Of a stretch of 64,000 bases of DNA, positions 51,990 to 62,600 are shown piece by piece. Source of the DNA: Gammaproteobacteria bacterium (GTDB taxonomy: Bacteria > Pseudomonadota > Gammaproteobacteria > CAIRSR01); contig CAUYTY010000239.1 in the NCBI GenBank assembly GCA_963575655.1, positions 1 to 64,000 on the forward strand, in the 5' to 3' direction. The notes beneath the pieces are model-generated. The model worked only from the letters and a program-made list of their open reading frames with translations. It was not told the DNA's origin and made no database searches. The position numbers were made by a program, and so were the translations under genes. Within the stretch, counting starts at the first letter, position 1. Each line of letters opens with the position of its first letter.

Positions 51990-53003
51990 ATGGCTGCATT
52001 ATCCAATAACGACTTAACCCTGGCCGATTGGGCGCAACGTATCGACCCACAAGGCAAGACTCCGGTAGTTGCAGAGCTACTATCTCAGACGAATGAAGTT
52101 CTTGACGACGCCGTTTTCATTGTGGGGAATCTGCCTACGGGTCATCGGTCGATGATCCGGATAGGACTACCTGAGGTCTACTGGCGGAAGTTAAACAGCG
52201 GTGTCCCAACCTCGAAAAGTACCACGGTTGCGGTAACCGAAACTGTTGGAATGCTGGAGGCGTATTCACGCACCGATAAGGATATTGCTGAACTTGGTGA
52301 GAATGTAAATGGTTTCCGGCTTTCCGAGGACAAAGCATTTCTTGAAGCCATGAATCAGGCGCAGGCAAGGGCATTGTTTTATGGTGATCCGGGTGTTGAC
52401 CCCAACCAGTATCTCGGTCTGTCTCATCGTTACAGTTCCAGTACTGCGGGGAATGCACAGAATATTATTGATGGCGGTAGTGACACGGAAGGTGTGAATA
52501 CCTCAATCTATGTGGTGGTCTGGGGAGAAAATTCGATTCACTGTATTTTTCCTAAGGGTAGTAAGGCAGGACTTTCTCATAGGGATTTGAATGAGCAAGT
52601 CGTATATGACGAAAATGGGAACCCCTATCAGGCATACCTTACTCACTATCAATGGAAGAGCGGTTTGGTTGTGAAAGATTGGCGCTACGCGGTACGTATT
52701 TGCAACATCAACACCAACCTATTGCTAACCAATGGCACTGGGCACGCTGATATCATCAAACTACTGAGTCGGTCCCTGGACCGAATCCCAAATTTCAATA
52801 TGGGCCGCGCCGCGATCTACATGAACCGAACCATCCATTCGATGTTGCGCCTCCAGGCATTAGAGAAGGTAACGCCGGGTGGTTTGGGCATCGAGAAGGG
52901 GTTGAACCAATTTGGTACTCCGCAAGCGTGGACCACCTTCGGTGGGATACCGTTGCGGCGCGTAGACCAAATCTCGAACACGGAAAGTCTGGTAGCTTTT
53001 TAA
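51990..53003 (+). CDS. Major capsid protein
   Basis: 337 residues of the BPP-1-like podovirus capsid family: start ALSNNDLTLADWAQRIDPQG, central VAVTETVGMLEAYSRTDKDIAEL and the end AWTTFGGIPLRRVDQI. AGAGGAG precedes the ATG. HK97-like fold expected from the family. Confidence 0.9.
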   Translation: MAALSNNDLTLADWAQRIDPQGKTPVVAELLSQTNEVLDDAVFIVGNLPTGHRSMIRIGLPEVYWRKLNSGVPTSKSTTVAVTETVGMLEAYSRTDKDIAELGENVNGFRLSEDKAFLEAMNQAQARALFYGDPGVDPNQYLGLSHRYSSSTAGNAQNIIDGGSDTEGVNTSIYVVVWGENSIHCIFPKGSKAGLSHRDLNEQVVYDENGNPYQAYLTHYQWKSGLVVKDWRYAVRICNINTNLLLTNGTGHADIIKLLSRSLDRIPNFNMGRAAIYMNRTIHSMLRLQALEKVTPGGLGIEKGLNQFGTPQAWTTFGGIPLRRVDQISNTESLVAF

Positions 53004-53037
53004 ATCAGGTCGTGACTAAATCATCTAGGAAATCGCA

Positions 53038-53847
53038 ATGATACAAGATGCCATAACTACACTTTCTAGTGGACAGCAGGTACTAAAAACTGCTGTTTCT
53101 ACAAAATCTCTGCCGCTCAATGTGGCGATGGATATGGGGAGTGGTACCGATTTAAATGTCATGATTACCGTGGACCAGAATTTCACCGTTAACACGAACA
53201 CCGAGAACGTGTCCTTGGTGGATTGCTGGATGGTTCCCCAGATCGTAATCGCTAGCAATGCGGGACTCGTTAGCCCAAAGGTTATTTCTCAGGGCTATCC
53301 GGTTCGTATCAGTACTCTCAAGGTTGGGATGAATCCAATCTTCGTGAAGCTGGGAACTTTTAACCAGAAGACAACGCAGACTTACCTCGGAATGCGCTAC
53401 AAGATTTATTCCGAGGGAGGTGGGCCGCTCTTTAATAAACCAAACGCGGCCGATATTGCGTATTTCGTGGGAGCAGGAATTACTGCGGGGACTATTTCCG
53501 GGGGGACCTACAATGGTAAAGCCATTACCGCCGGAAAGATTACCAACGGTGTGCTGTCGGGGCTTGCCTGGCCAACGGGTGGGGAAGGGAATACGACATT
53601 TCATAGCCCAATTACAGGCGCGGGGCTAACCCACGGCGAGATTTCCGATGCGGTAATCACAGGGATATCCGGTACTAAGGAGCTGACGGGCATGTCTATT
53701 ACTGGTGTTAGCTTCACATTCGCTTTGACGGTTCCCGGTGAATATTCCGTTCCGCTGAACCTGACTGCGGGGAAACTGTCGGCGGCGATAGTGCTGGATA
53801 ATATCTCTCCGTATATGTACTACCGGTCTGGGTTTGAAGTTCTATAG
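53038..53847 (+). CDS. Bbp16-like capsid cement protein with C-terminal extension
   Basis: 269 residues. The first 130 match Bbp16-type cement proteins (MIQDAITTLSSGQQVLKTAV, VAMDMGSGTDLNVMITVDQN). The remaining 140 are glycine/threonine-rich beta repeats (GITAGTISGGTYNGKAITAG, then ITGAGLTHGEISDAVITGIS), an added surface domain that the usual ~130-residue protein lacks. Confidence 0.8.
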   Translation: MIQDAITTLSSGQQVLKTAVSTKSLPLNVAMDMGSGTDLNVMITVDQNFTVNTNTENVSLVDCWMVPQIVIASNAGLVSPKVISQGYPVRISTLKVGMNPIFVKLGTFNQKTTQTYLGMRYKIYSEGGGPLFNKPNAADIAYFVGAGITAGTISGGTYNGKAITAGKITNGVLSGLAWPTGGEGNTTFHSPITGAGLTHGEISDAVITGISGTKELTGMSITGVSFTFALTVPGEYSVPLNLTAGKLSAAIVLDNISPYMYYRSGFEVL

Positions 53848-53884
53848 GGCGTCGGCCGGGTATGTGGTATGGGTGGGAGGGTCC

Positions 53885-54283
53885 ATGGCTACGGTAGTAG
53901 ATATTTGCAATCTGGCGCTCGGTAATTTAGGTAGCGCGAGTATTGAGAGCGTTGATGATGGCTCTATCGAGGCCAAATATTGTTCACGGTACTACCCCGT
54001 AGCGCGTGATGCCCTGTTGGAGATGCACAATTGGAGTTTTGTCAATCGTGCATCTCCAACACCACCCGCTGTAACAGAGTTTTCCAGTATTTTTGTGGTA
54101 ACGCTTTCTTGGTATCTGGCGAGTCAGTTGGCGGGTCAATTAATTAAGGGAAAGGAGGGGGTAGCCAGCGCAAATAAATGTTTGGAACAGGTGGTTGCGC
54201 ATATCGAACTGGATAGAATGCCGCGTATTGAAATGACCCGAATATCGGGAATGGTCGATTACAATCCATGGAAAAGGGGCTAG
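53885..54283 (+). CDS. Short tail tubular protein A-like head-tail adaptor
   Basis: 132 residues from MATVVDICNLALGNLGSASI, with GGGAGGG upstream. It has the usual start and end (YYPVARDALLEMHNWSF; SWYLASQLAGQLIKGKEG), but the central beta-rich 60-70 residues usual for this family are missing, joined in frame. Either a compact variant or an internal deletion. Confidence 0.75.
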   Translation: MATVVDICNLALGNLGSASIESVDDGSIEAKYCSRYYPVARDALLEMHNWSFVNRASPTPPAVTEFSSIFVVTLSWYLASQLAGQLIKGKEGVASANKCLEQVVAHIELDRMPRIEMTRISGMVDYNPWKRG

Positions 54284-54286
54284 CCC

Positions 54287-56839
54287 ATGGCGATTCGCAC
54301 TCTACAATATTCATTCGCTGGCGGCGAGTTGACCAATGAGTTTTTCGGGCGCATTGATGATGCAAAATACCGGTCCGGCCTAGCCAGATGTCGTAATTTT
54401 ATAGTGAAACCGCATGGTCCTGTCGAGAACCGTGCGGGATTCGCTTTTGTGCGCGAGGGGAAATACTCGGATAAGAATTTTAGGTTAATCCCCTTTACCT
54501 ACTTAACCACGCAAACGATGATCATCGAGATGGGTGAGGGATATTTCCGTTTTCACACGGAAGGTAAAACATTGCTCTATGGTGGCGCACCCTACGAGAT
54601 TACCAATCCCTACCTAGAATCAGAACTCCCTGATATTCGTTACGTCCAATCTGCGGATGTGTTGACCCTGGTTCATTGGAACCAGGCACCGCGTGAACTC
54701 CGTAGATACGGTGCCAAAGACTGGCGTCTTTCTGTAATCTCTTTTATTCCTACGATTACCCCACCGGTTACTTTATCCCTTCAAGTTTCCCACGATGATG
54801 TTAACGATTACGAATATTCTTATGGGGTGACGGCGATTACCAAGAATAGACTGGGAGAGTCAGAGTTAAGTACCCCAGTAAAACATAAGAACAATCTGTT
54901 TGCCACCGGGCATTGGAATAAAATAAGTTGGGATGCGGTAACAGGGGCAGGGTACTACCGGGTCTATAAACTGCAATCAGGGGTGTATGGGTATATTGGG
55001 GAAACTGCCGACCTGGAATTGGTAGATGATAATATTTCCGCCGATATCGGAATTACCCCGCCCCTCTACGATAAGACATTTACGTATGGCGGGATAAGTT
55101 CCGTTGCGGTAGTGAATGGAGGTCACGACTATGGCTTGGCCGGTAATGGCATCCTAGCCGTGGATGTACTTAGCTACGGATCTTACATTGGATTAGATAT
55201 TGCAGGGACAAGCGATAATGATTACAGCATTGTAATAACTGATGATGGTGATGGGGATGGCGCATCACTCGGAATAAATTGGCAACTTGATGAATCAGGA
55301 AACCGCATCGGTTATTCAATTACTGTTGTAGACCAGGGGGCCTCATACCACACACCGACGATAACTCTGCGGTTGAATGGGGTGGATATTAATAGCGATT
55401 TCTCGGTACATCTTAGAGAAGAATCGACTAATCCAACGTTGAAAGTGGTTGACAGCACCGGTAGCGGCGCTGAACTATCCACCATCGTAGAAAACGGGGT
55501 AATCGTCGGTGTGAATGTTATTAACCCAGGGATTGGTTATACGGAACCGACGGTGGAGATTGATGATGACATGGGCGGGGATGGGGCAATCTTCGAGGTA
55601 GAGGAATTGGTTGAGGTTTGCCACCCGGGGGCGGTTTCCTATTTTGAGCAGCGGCGGTGTTTTGCAGGAGCGCGTAACTTTCCTCAAAATATCTGGATGA
55701 CCAAGAGCGGTACCGAATCGAATATGAGCTATTCGCTACCAGTGCGCGATGATGATCGCATCTCATTTCGGGTAGCGGCTCGTGAGGCGAATACGATTCT
55801 TCATATTGTGCCGCTCGGGCAGCTTGTTTTATTGACGGCGGCGGCGGAGTGGCTAGTTACCTCTGTAAATTCGGATGCCATCACCCCTACGAGTATTAGT
55901 GTACGTCCTCAATCGTATGTGGGGGCCTCTAATGTGCAGCCGGTGATTGTCAATAACAGTCTCATTTATGGCGCAGCTCGTGGTGGGCATGTCCGTGAAA
56001 TGGCCTATTCGTGGCAGGCGGGCGGGTTCATTACTGGCGACCTATCGCTCCGTGCCCCACATTTATTCGATGGGTACACTATCCGTGACCTTGCCTATGC
56101 CAAGGCCCCGCAACCGCTTATCTGGATGGTGAGAAGTGATGGGAAATTGCTGGGGTTGACCTATATACCGGAACAACAAGTAGGCGCATGGCATCAGCAC
56201 GATACCGTTGGGGGTAGTTTCGAGTCCTGCGCGGTAGTGGCTGAGGGAGACGATGACATTCTTTACGTGGTCGTGAAACGCACGATCAACGGGCAGGTAA
56301 AGCGTTATATCGAACGCCTGGTTCCTAGAAGATTCGATGCGCAGAGGCAAGCGTTCTTTGTGGATTGTGGGGCCACGTATTCGGGGGCTCCTGCCACCAT
56401 CATCAGTGGCCTGGATCATTTAGAAGGCAAGACGGTCAGTATTCTCGCTGATGGTCTGGTTCATCCCCATCGAACAGTTCATAACGGCAGGATCACCCTG
56501 CAATCTTCCGCAAGCAAGGTTCAGGTAGGTCTCCCCATTACCTCGGAACTCCAAACGCTCCCGGTCGCGGTGCAATTGGATGGAAGCCTCGGCCAGGGGC
56601 ATACCAAGAACGTTAACAAGGCGTGGCTACGGGTGTACCGGTCGGGGGGAATTGCCATTGGACCCGATACCGAGCATTTGACCGAGGCAAAATGGCGCTC
56701 CACATCGCTCGAAAGCGAGGAAATCCAGGTCAGTTTGCCGCCCTCTTGGGGGAATAGCGGTCAGATTTTTGTGCGACAAACGGACCCACTCCCACTCACT
56801 ATCTTGAATCTCACCCTTGAAGTAGCCGTGGGTGGGTAA
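54287..56839 (+). CDS. Tail tubular protein B-like / Bbp14-like protein
   Basis: 850 residues. The start (LQYSFAGGELTNEFFGRIDDAKYRSGLARCRNF) and VENRAGFAFV are characteristic of this tail-tube nozzle family. A fibronectin-like insert (ITPPVTLSLQVSHDDVND..) and glycine-rich beta domains lie at 160-450. The C-terminal half has the beta-propeller-like pattern (MAYSWQAGGFITGDLSLRAP). Confidence 0.85.
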   Translation: MAIRTLQYSFAGGELTNEFFGRIDDAKYRSGLARCRNFIVKPHGPVENRAGFAFVREGKYSDKNFRLIPFTYLTTQTMIIEMGEGYFRFHTEGKTLLYGGAPYEITNPYLESELPDIRYVQSADVLTLVHWNQAPRELRRYGAKDWRLSVISFIPTITPPVTLSLQVSHDDVNDYEYSYGVTAITKNRLGESELSTPVKHKNNLFATGHWNKISWDAVTGAGYYRVYKLQSGVYGYIGETADLELVDDNISADIGITPPLYDKTFTYGGISSVAVVNGGHDYGLAGNGILAVDVLSYGSYIGLDIAGTSDNDYSIVITDDGDGDGASLGINWQLDESGNRIGYSITVVDQGASYHTPTITLRLNGVDINSDFSVHLREESTNPTLKVVDSTGSGAELSTIVENGVIVGVNVINPGIGYTEPTVEIDDDMGGDGAIFEVEELVEVCHPGAVSYFEQRRCFAGARNFPQNIWMTKSGTESNMSYSLPVRDDDRISFRVAAREANTILHIVPLGQLVLLTAAAEWLVTSVNSDAITPTSISVRPQSYVGASNVQPVIVNNSLIYGAARGGHVREMAYSWQAGGFITGDLSLRAPHLFDGYTIRDLAYAKAPQPLIWMVRSDGKLLGLTYIPEQQVGAWHQHDTVGGSFESCAVVAEGDDDILYVVVKRTINGQVKRYIERLVPRRFDAQRQAFFVDCGATYSGAPATIISGLDHLEGKTVSILADGLVHPHRTVHNGRITLQSSASKVQVGLPITSELQTLPVAVQLDGSLGQGHTKNVNKAWLRVYRSGGIAIGPDTEHLTEAKWRSTSLESEEIQVSLPPSWGNSGQIFVRQTDPLPLTILNLTLEVAVGG

Positions 56840-56857
56840 TGTTGGAAGGATTTAATC

Positions 56858-57472
56858 ATGATTGTTATTAATAATTCTGGAGCGGCTTTTGCGAATGACG
56901 GATCGGTGGGGGCCTTGGGAGGTGCCGCTGGTTTGGGGTCGCTGGGCATGTTGGGGCTTATTGGCGGGGGGATTACCTCGGCCATTGGCAGCTACTTCAC
57001 AGCGGATTCACAAAAGACACTGCTGGATTCCCAAGCGGCAATTGCCGAGGTCAATGCCCGCATCGCTGAATTGGGCGCGCAATCGGCCTTATACCAGGGC
57101 CAGCAGCAGGTCGCAGAACTCACTTTGAAGGCGGGAAAACTCAAGAGTAGCCAGCGGGTGGCGATGGCGGCCAATGGTATCGACCTTGGCGTAGGTAGTG
57201 CGGCTGAGGTCCAGGCATCGACCGACCTCATGAAGGAAATCGACAAGAATACCCTGGAGCAAAACGCAGTTCGGGCCGCGTGGGGATATCGTACCCAGGG
57301 CGTCAATTACCGTAATGATGCCCTGATGAAACGTGCTGGTGCTGATTCCATCAATCCTTTGGTATCGGCGACCAGTTCGTTGCTGGGGAGTACGGGGAAT
57401 GTGGCAAGTTCTTGGTACGTACTGAATAGAATGGGGGCGCTGGATGGCTCCATGGTTTCACGGGGAGGATAG
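56858..57472 (+). CDS. Internal virion core protein (T7 gp14-like)
   Basis: 204 residues. A glycine-rich hydrophobic segment (GLGSLGMLGLIGGGITSAIG) is followed by a long helix (LLDSQAAIAEVNARIAELGA) and the block SSQRVAMAANGIDLGVGSAAEV, which is typical of these ejection proteins. It precedes the transglycosylase gene as in T7-like phages. Confidence 0.8.
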   Translation: MIVINNSGAAFANDGSVGALGGAAGLGSLGMLGLIGGGITSAIGSYFTADSQKTLLDSQAAIAEVNARIAELGAQSALYQGQQQVAELTLKAGKLKSSQRVAMAANGIDLGVGSAAEVQASTDLMKEIDKNTLEQNAVRAAWGYRTQGVNYRNDALMKRAGADSINPLVSATSSLLGSTGNVASSWYVLNRMGALDGSMVSRGG

Positions 57473-57477
57473 GCAAA

Positions 57478-59610
57478 ATGGCTATGCGTGTCCCGACCTA
57501 CGATAGTTTCCAGGCTACACCAAGTGTTCTCCCTCAGGAGAAAATGACCGCGCCAGATATGGTAGACAGCGGTCAGGCTGCCACAAAAATGGGGACCGCT
57601 CTGGAATCGGCGGGGCAAGGGATGGGAAGGATTGCCCTAGATATGCAGCATCAGGCCAATCAGGTATTGGTCACCTATGGCCTCAACCAGGCGCGCCAGA
57701 AATACCTGGACCTGAAGTTTGACAAGAACGAAGGTTTTCTGGCGAAGTCAGAATTGGACGCCCTAAAACGACCGAGTGGGATGCCGCTGGATGAGGAGTA
57801 TACCAATAAATTTCGGGAGGCAATCGGCGGTATCTCCAGCCAGTTGGGCAATGATGAGCAGCGTAGAATCTTCAACGAACATGCGGACGCCCTCCTCGGC
57901 CACTTCCAAAGCGAAGTGGGGCAACATATGTTCAATGAGCACAACAAATTCAGCCTGTCCGTAAATAATGGTGCGGTCAAGTTGGGGGCTGACGCGGCGC
58001 TACTCCATTGGAACGACTCCAACGCAGTGGACTCAGAAATCAAAATAATCGAGGCATCGGTAAATGAGGTCGGACGGATTAACGGAACATCCGCCAATGA
58101 GGTATCCGCGAATACGAAAGCCATCACTAGCGGCATTCGTCTGGGAGTCATCAAGGCCGCACTCCAGAATAATAAACCAGGTTACGCTGAGGAGTACCTG
58201 ACAAAGTACGCCTCGCAAATGAATGCGGAGGATGTACTGGCGGTGCGGGGGCATATCACGAAGGAGCGAGATTCCCAGGTCAGTATGTTGGCAGCAAGAG
58301 ACACCATGGGTCAGTTTCAGAACCGCATCCACCCAACGGATAATGATCGCGCATTTAATATAGCCATTGGCCAGGAATCGGGGGGTAGACAATTCGCAGC
58401 CAATGGTCAACCTCTCACCAGCAGTAAAGGCGCGCTGGGTATCGCGCAAGTAATGCCTAGTACTGGTCCAGAAGCGGCAAAACTAGCCGGGGTGGAATGG
58501 GATGAACAAAGATTTCGGACGGATGAGAAATATAATCTTGCCTTGGGTAAGGCATACTTCAACCATCAATTAGTAACCCATGGCGGTAGATTAGAAGAGG
58601 CCTACGCGGCTTATAACGCTGGAGCCGGTCGTGTGAGTGATGCAAAAAACCAGGCATGGCTAAAAGGGAATGAAGATAAATGGCTGGATTTTATGCCAGA
58701 GGAGACCAGAAACTATGTCACGAAAAATATGAAGGTGTACAATCTTGGGCAAGGTACTCCTCCCCGCCCAACGTTTCAGGAAGTAGACGCTGCGTTGCGG
58801 GATGACCCCCGATTGGCAGATAACCCAGCACGCTACAAACAGGCACGAATGGAAGCGGAAACCCTCTTTAATGAGCAAAGCCAGGCCATCAAACAGCGCG
58901 AAGAGGAATCGGTAGCTACTGCCATGCGTGGCCTCATTCAGAATGGGGGGCACTATTCGGAACTTCCTGTAGACATCCGCTCTACCATTCCCCCCCGCGA
59001 GGTGGCCGGTGTGATGGGATTTGCGCAGAGGGTCGCCCGAGGAGATGACTCTACGAGTCCTGCGGTTTACAACAAGTTAACGAGCCATCCTGAAGAGTTG
59101 GCGAAGATGACGGATAATCAATTTCTCATTTTACAGGGAGACCTTTCAGAGAATGATTTCAAACATTTTAGCCAGGTTCGTGCCGGTCTCATGGGTAACG
59201 GGAGCAATGGGATTGGTGACCTTAACTCCACGGCTATCAAGCAGCATCTCGATATACGGCTTCGTCTCTTGGGTATCGACCCAACCCCGAAAGAGACCGC
59301 CACGGCTGAAACAGCGCGGCTAGGCGGAATTCGCAAATTCGTGAACGATTATTTCACCGCTGCCCAAAAGGAAGAAGGCAAGAAATTCAATGATGCCGAG
59401 GTTGAAAAACGGTTGGATGGATTATTCGCAAAACAGGTGGTGGTGGAAAACTTGTTTAGTAGTCCCTCGGTGCCAATGTTATCGATGAAGATTGGTGATA
59501 TCCGACATCTTGATAAGAGTAAAATTATCGCAGAGTATAATCGACGGGGCATCAGCAAACCGACGGATACACAAATTATGGATTCCTATTGGAGATTGAG
59601 GGTACGTTAA
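57478..59610 (+). CDS. Internal virion protein with lytic transglycosylase domain
   Basis: 710 residues. The lysozyme-like domain lies around 285-410: catalytic Glu in NIAIGQESGGRQF, then GALGIAQVMPSTGPEAA and EEAYAAYNAGAGRV. The flanks are helical. It would open the cell wall at DNA injection. The stop overlaps the next start (TAATG). Confidence 0.9.
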   Translation: MAMRVPTYDSFQATPSVLPQEKMTAPDMVDSGQAATKMGTALESAGQGMGRIALDMQHQANQVLVTYGLNQARQKYLDLKFDKNEGFLAKSELDALKRPSGMPLDEEYTNKFREAIGGISSQLGNDEQRRIFNEHADALLGHFQSEVGQHMFNEHNKFSLSVNNGAVKLGADAALLHWNDSNAVDSEIKIIEASVNEVGRINGTSANEVSANTKAITSGIRLGVIKAALQNNKPGYAEEYLTKYASQMNAEDVLAVRGHITKERDSQVSMLAARDTMGQFQNRIHPTDNDRAFNIAIGQESGGRQFAANGQPLTSSKGALGIAQVMPSTGPEAAKLAGVEWDEQRFRTDEKYNLALGKAYFNHQLVTHGGRLEEAYAAYNAGAGRVSDAKNQAWLKGNEDKWLDFMPEETRNYVTKNMKVYNLGQGTPPRPTFQEVDAALRDDPRLADNPARYKQARMEAETLFNEQSQAIKQREEESVATAMRGLIQNGGHYSELPVDIRSTIPPREVAGVMGFAQRVARGDDSTSPAVYNKLTSHPEELAKMTDNQFLILQGDLSENDFKHFSQVRAGLMGNGSNGIGDLNSTAIKQHLDIRLRLLGIDPTPKETATAETARLGGIRKFVNDYFTAAQKEEGKKFNDAEVEKRLDGLFAKQVVVENLFSSPSVPMLSMKIGDIRHLDKSKIIAEYNRRGISKPTDTQIMDSYWRLRVR

Positions 59611-62600
59611 TGAATAGAGATTTCTCAGACGATGATTATGCTGCGGCGGTAGAGGAAAGCCTGCAACCTCAATTGTCAGCGCAATCACGACCGACTTCAT
59701 TGGTGAGAGAGAATAGAGAATTTTCAGACGATGACTATGCAGCGGCAGTAGTAGAAAGCCTGCAACCCCAGTCTCCAAAACCAGTAACGCCTTCCTTGGC
59801 GCAATCGGCACGTGCGGGATTTGTCCAAGCGGTGGGTACTAATCCTGATGCCTATGCCGAAGCACAGCGTGTTGCCAAACGGGTGGGGGTTCCGGTAACT
59901 ACTGCGGTTTCCATGCCGAGTGAAATCAATCTCCAGGACAGGGTACGAAGTGTTGACTTCGATACCCTTGCGCATATGTCTCCTGCTACGGCGGCATTGT
60001 TTTCCGACCTAGAAAAGGCCAAGGTGGCCCATGACGATATCAACAATCTAAGTACCATTGAATCCAAATTGCGCGCAACCGGTCCCAAGGAAGGAGGCGT
60101 GATGGATAATTTGTGGCATTTTGCGCAATCCGTAGCGCGAGCGCCCGAGGGAATTGCCAGGAATATAGCGGCGGGTTTTGTCCCAGGATTTAATGCGCGG
60201 GCCTGGGGGGTGATAGAAGGAGCAGGCGCATTGGGTTCTCAATATGTCGAGCGTCCTCTTGGGGTCAATGAGGGCAATGGGGCGTTCGGGTGGCTCCAGG
60301 CCAAGGCCGGGGAGTACCGAAGATTGCAAGAGGAAATGATGAGGGAGTGGACGGGGGATTATGCCTCGCGCGGGGATATTGAGAAAGGGATAGCGTCTGG
60401 TGGGCAATCTTTGGGAATGATGGCCCCCGGTCTGCTTTTGGCTATCGCTACAGGTAATCCGAAGTTTGCCATTGGATTAGGCGCGGCCCAGCAAGGGAGT
60501 GAATCCGTCACCAAGGCGTTGGATCAGGGGGCTTCGGCGGCAACGGCGCTTACTTTGGGTATAGAAGACGCCGGGGCGGAATGGGCCACCGAGATGTTGC
60601 CCATGGGGAAATTTATCTCTGATCTGAAGGTGGGCGCACCTTTTTTAAAGTTGTTGGGGAACCAGATGGTTCGGGAGGTTCCGAGCGAATTGGCGGCGAC
60701 TGCTTGGCAGAATTTCAACGAGTGGGCCAATCTGCATCCAGAAAAGAATATCAGTCAGTATCTCAAAGAGCTTGTCCCCGACGAAGCTCAAACTGTCATT
60801 GCCACTATTACCCAAACATTTCTCACTGCGGGTCTAGGTCACACCGTCAACAGCTTTGCTACTCGCGCGGAAAAGGCCGCAACCGCTGAAACCAACGCAC
60901 CCCAGTTGGAGAACATCGCCAAATTATCAGCAGCCAGTAAAACCCGCCAACGTGACCCGGAAACTTTCGAGCAGTTTGTAAAGGAAGGGGTCAAGGATAG
61001 GCCGGTCGATACTACCTTTATCGATGCCAACACTTTGTTTCAGTTAGGGATAGCCGAAGAGGTTGCCAATATTTCGCCTTCCGTTGCGGAACAGTTAACC
61101 ACTGCGCGTGCCACGGGTGGGTTGATTGCCATTCCGACCGAGGAATACCTAACTCGTATTGCCCCCACGGAATTCTCGGGACCATTGTTGGACCATGTTA
61201 AGTTCGACCCGGATGGCTACACCCGTGCCGAATCTGCGGACTTCCTCAAGAACCACGCCGAGGAATTACAGGCAGAGGTCGAGCAGGTGCTGAAGGAAAG
61301 GCCAGGCGCTGAAATATTTCGAGAGAGTCAGGAGCGAGTAAAGCAACGCATCTTGGATGAATTGAATACTACCAATCGATTTCCCCAAGAGGTTAACCAC
61401 CTATATGCAACCCTACCGGCTGCCTATGCGGCGACCCGTGCCGCGAAGATGGGTATCACCCCGGAACAGTTCTTTGATCGGAACCCGTTACGGGTGGTGG
61501 AGAAGAGTTTGGGTGGCGATGAGTATGGGCAGAAAGGACATGGACCTTTTGGGCCATCGCTTACGGACTACCACCATGATGCCCAGGGGGCCATCAGTAG
61601 GCTGATGGAAATGAAAACCGGTGAGGCTATCGGGGCGCTGCATCACCCGGACATCGGCGATATTGATCTGGTTTGGGGGGCGGAGGGGACAGGAGCGAGT
61701 GATGGCTATGGACTCGCAAAACTAGTGAAGTGGCACCCTGAAGTTATTTCAGATTTGCAAGGAATTCTGTCTGAAATGAAAGTGCATTCGCGTAGTGAGA
61801 ACCGGGTTCAGCTTGAATCAGAAAAACATAAGGGCGGGGTGCGATTGCAATGGGACGGGGAATCAAAGCACTGGCTGCTTACTGCGTATGAAAAAAGAGG
61901 CGATGTGGTCACGAGGACGGACACTGACCACACTCAGGGTGAGGGTGACACAGCTCGCCCCACCGTCGCCTCCGAAGACATTGTAGACAAAGCCATCCAG
62001 GAATTCTACCAGGGGCAAGCCGTTCTCCGTGGTGCCTACAACCCCCTCGCCAACACCATTGTTCTGCTCCAGGACGCCGATCTGAGCACGTTTCTGCATG
62101 AGTTGGGTCATTATTTCTTCGAGAATGATATCCAGTTGGCAGGGGAGCTGCTGTTAAAGGAGCGAACCGAGACATTGAGTGCCGGTGAACAGGAGATCCT
62201 GGACGATGTTCACAAGCTGATGAACTCGCACGGCATCAGCGGGGGGCTCGATGAACAGGTGATGACCTGGGAACACCTCAGTCCAGAAGAACGACGCGCC
62301 CATCACGAAAAAACAGCGGAGTCGTTTGAACGCTACCTCATCGAAGGGAAGGCCCCCAGCATCGAATTGCACGGTGTTTTTCAGCGGTTCAGAGGTTTTC
62401 TTCTGAACGTGTACACCTCGCTTAAAAATTTCCTGAAGGGACATCCAGCTGCGGGCGAACTTTCCGACGAGGTGCGCGGAGTGTTTGATCGGATGCTGGC
62501 CACCAATGAGCAGATTGCATTGGCGGAAAAGGGGCGGTCGATGATGCCGCTCTTCACCGATTGGATCCAAGCAGAGAAAGCGGGGATAACATTGCAGGAG

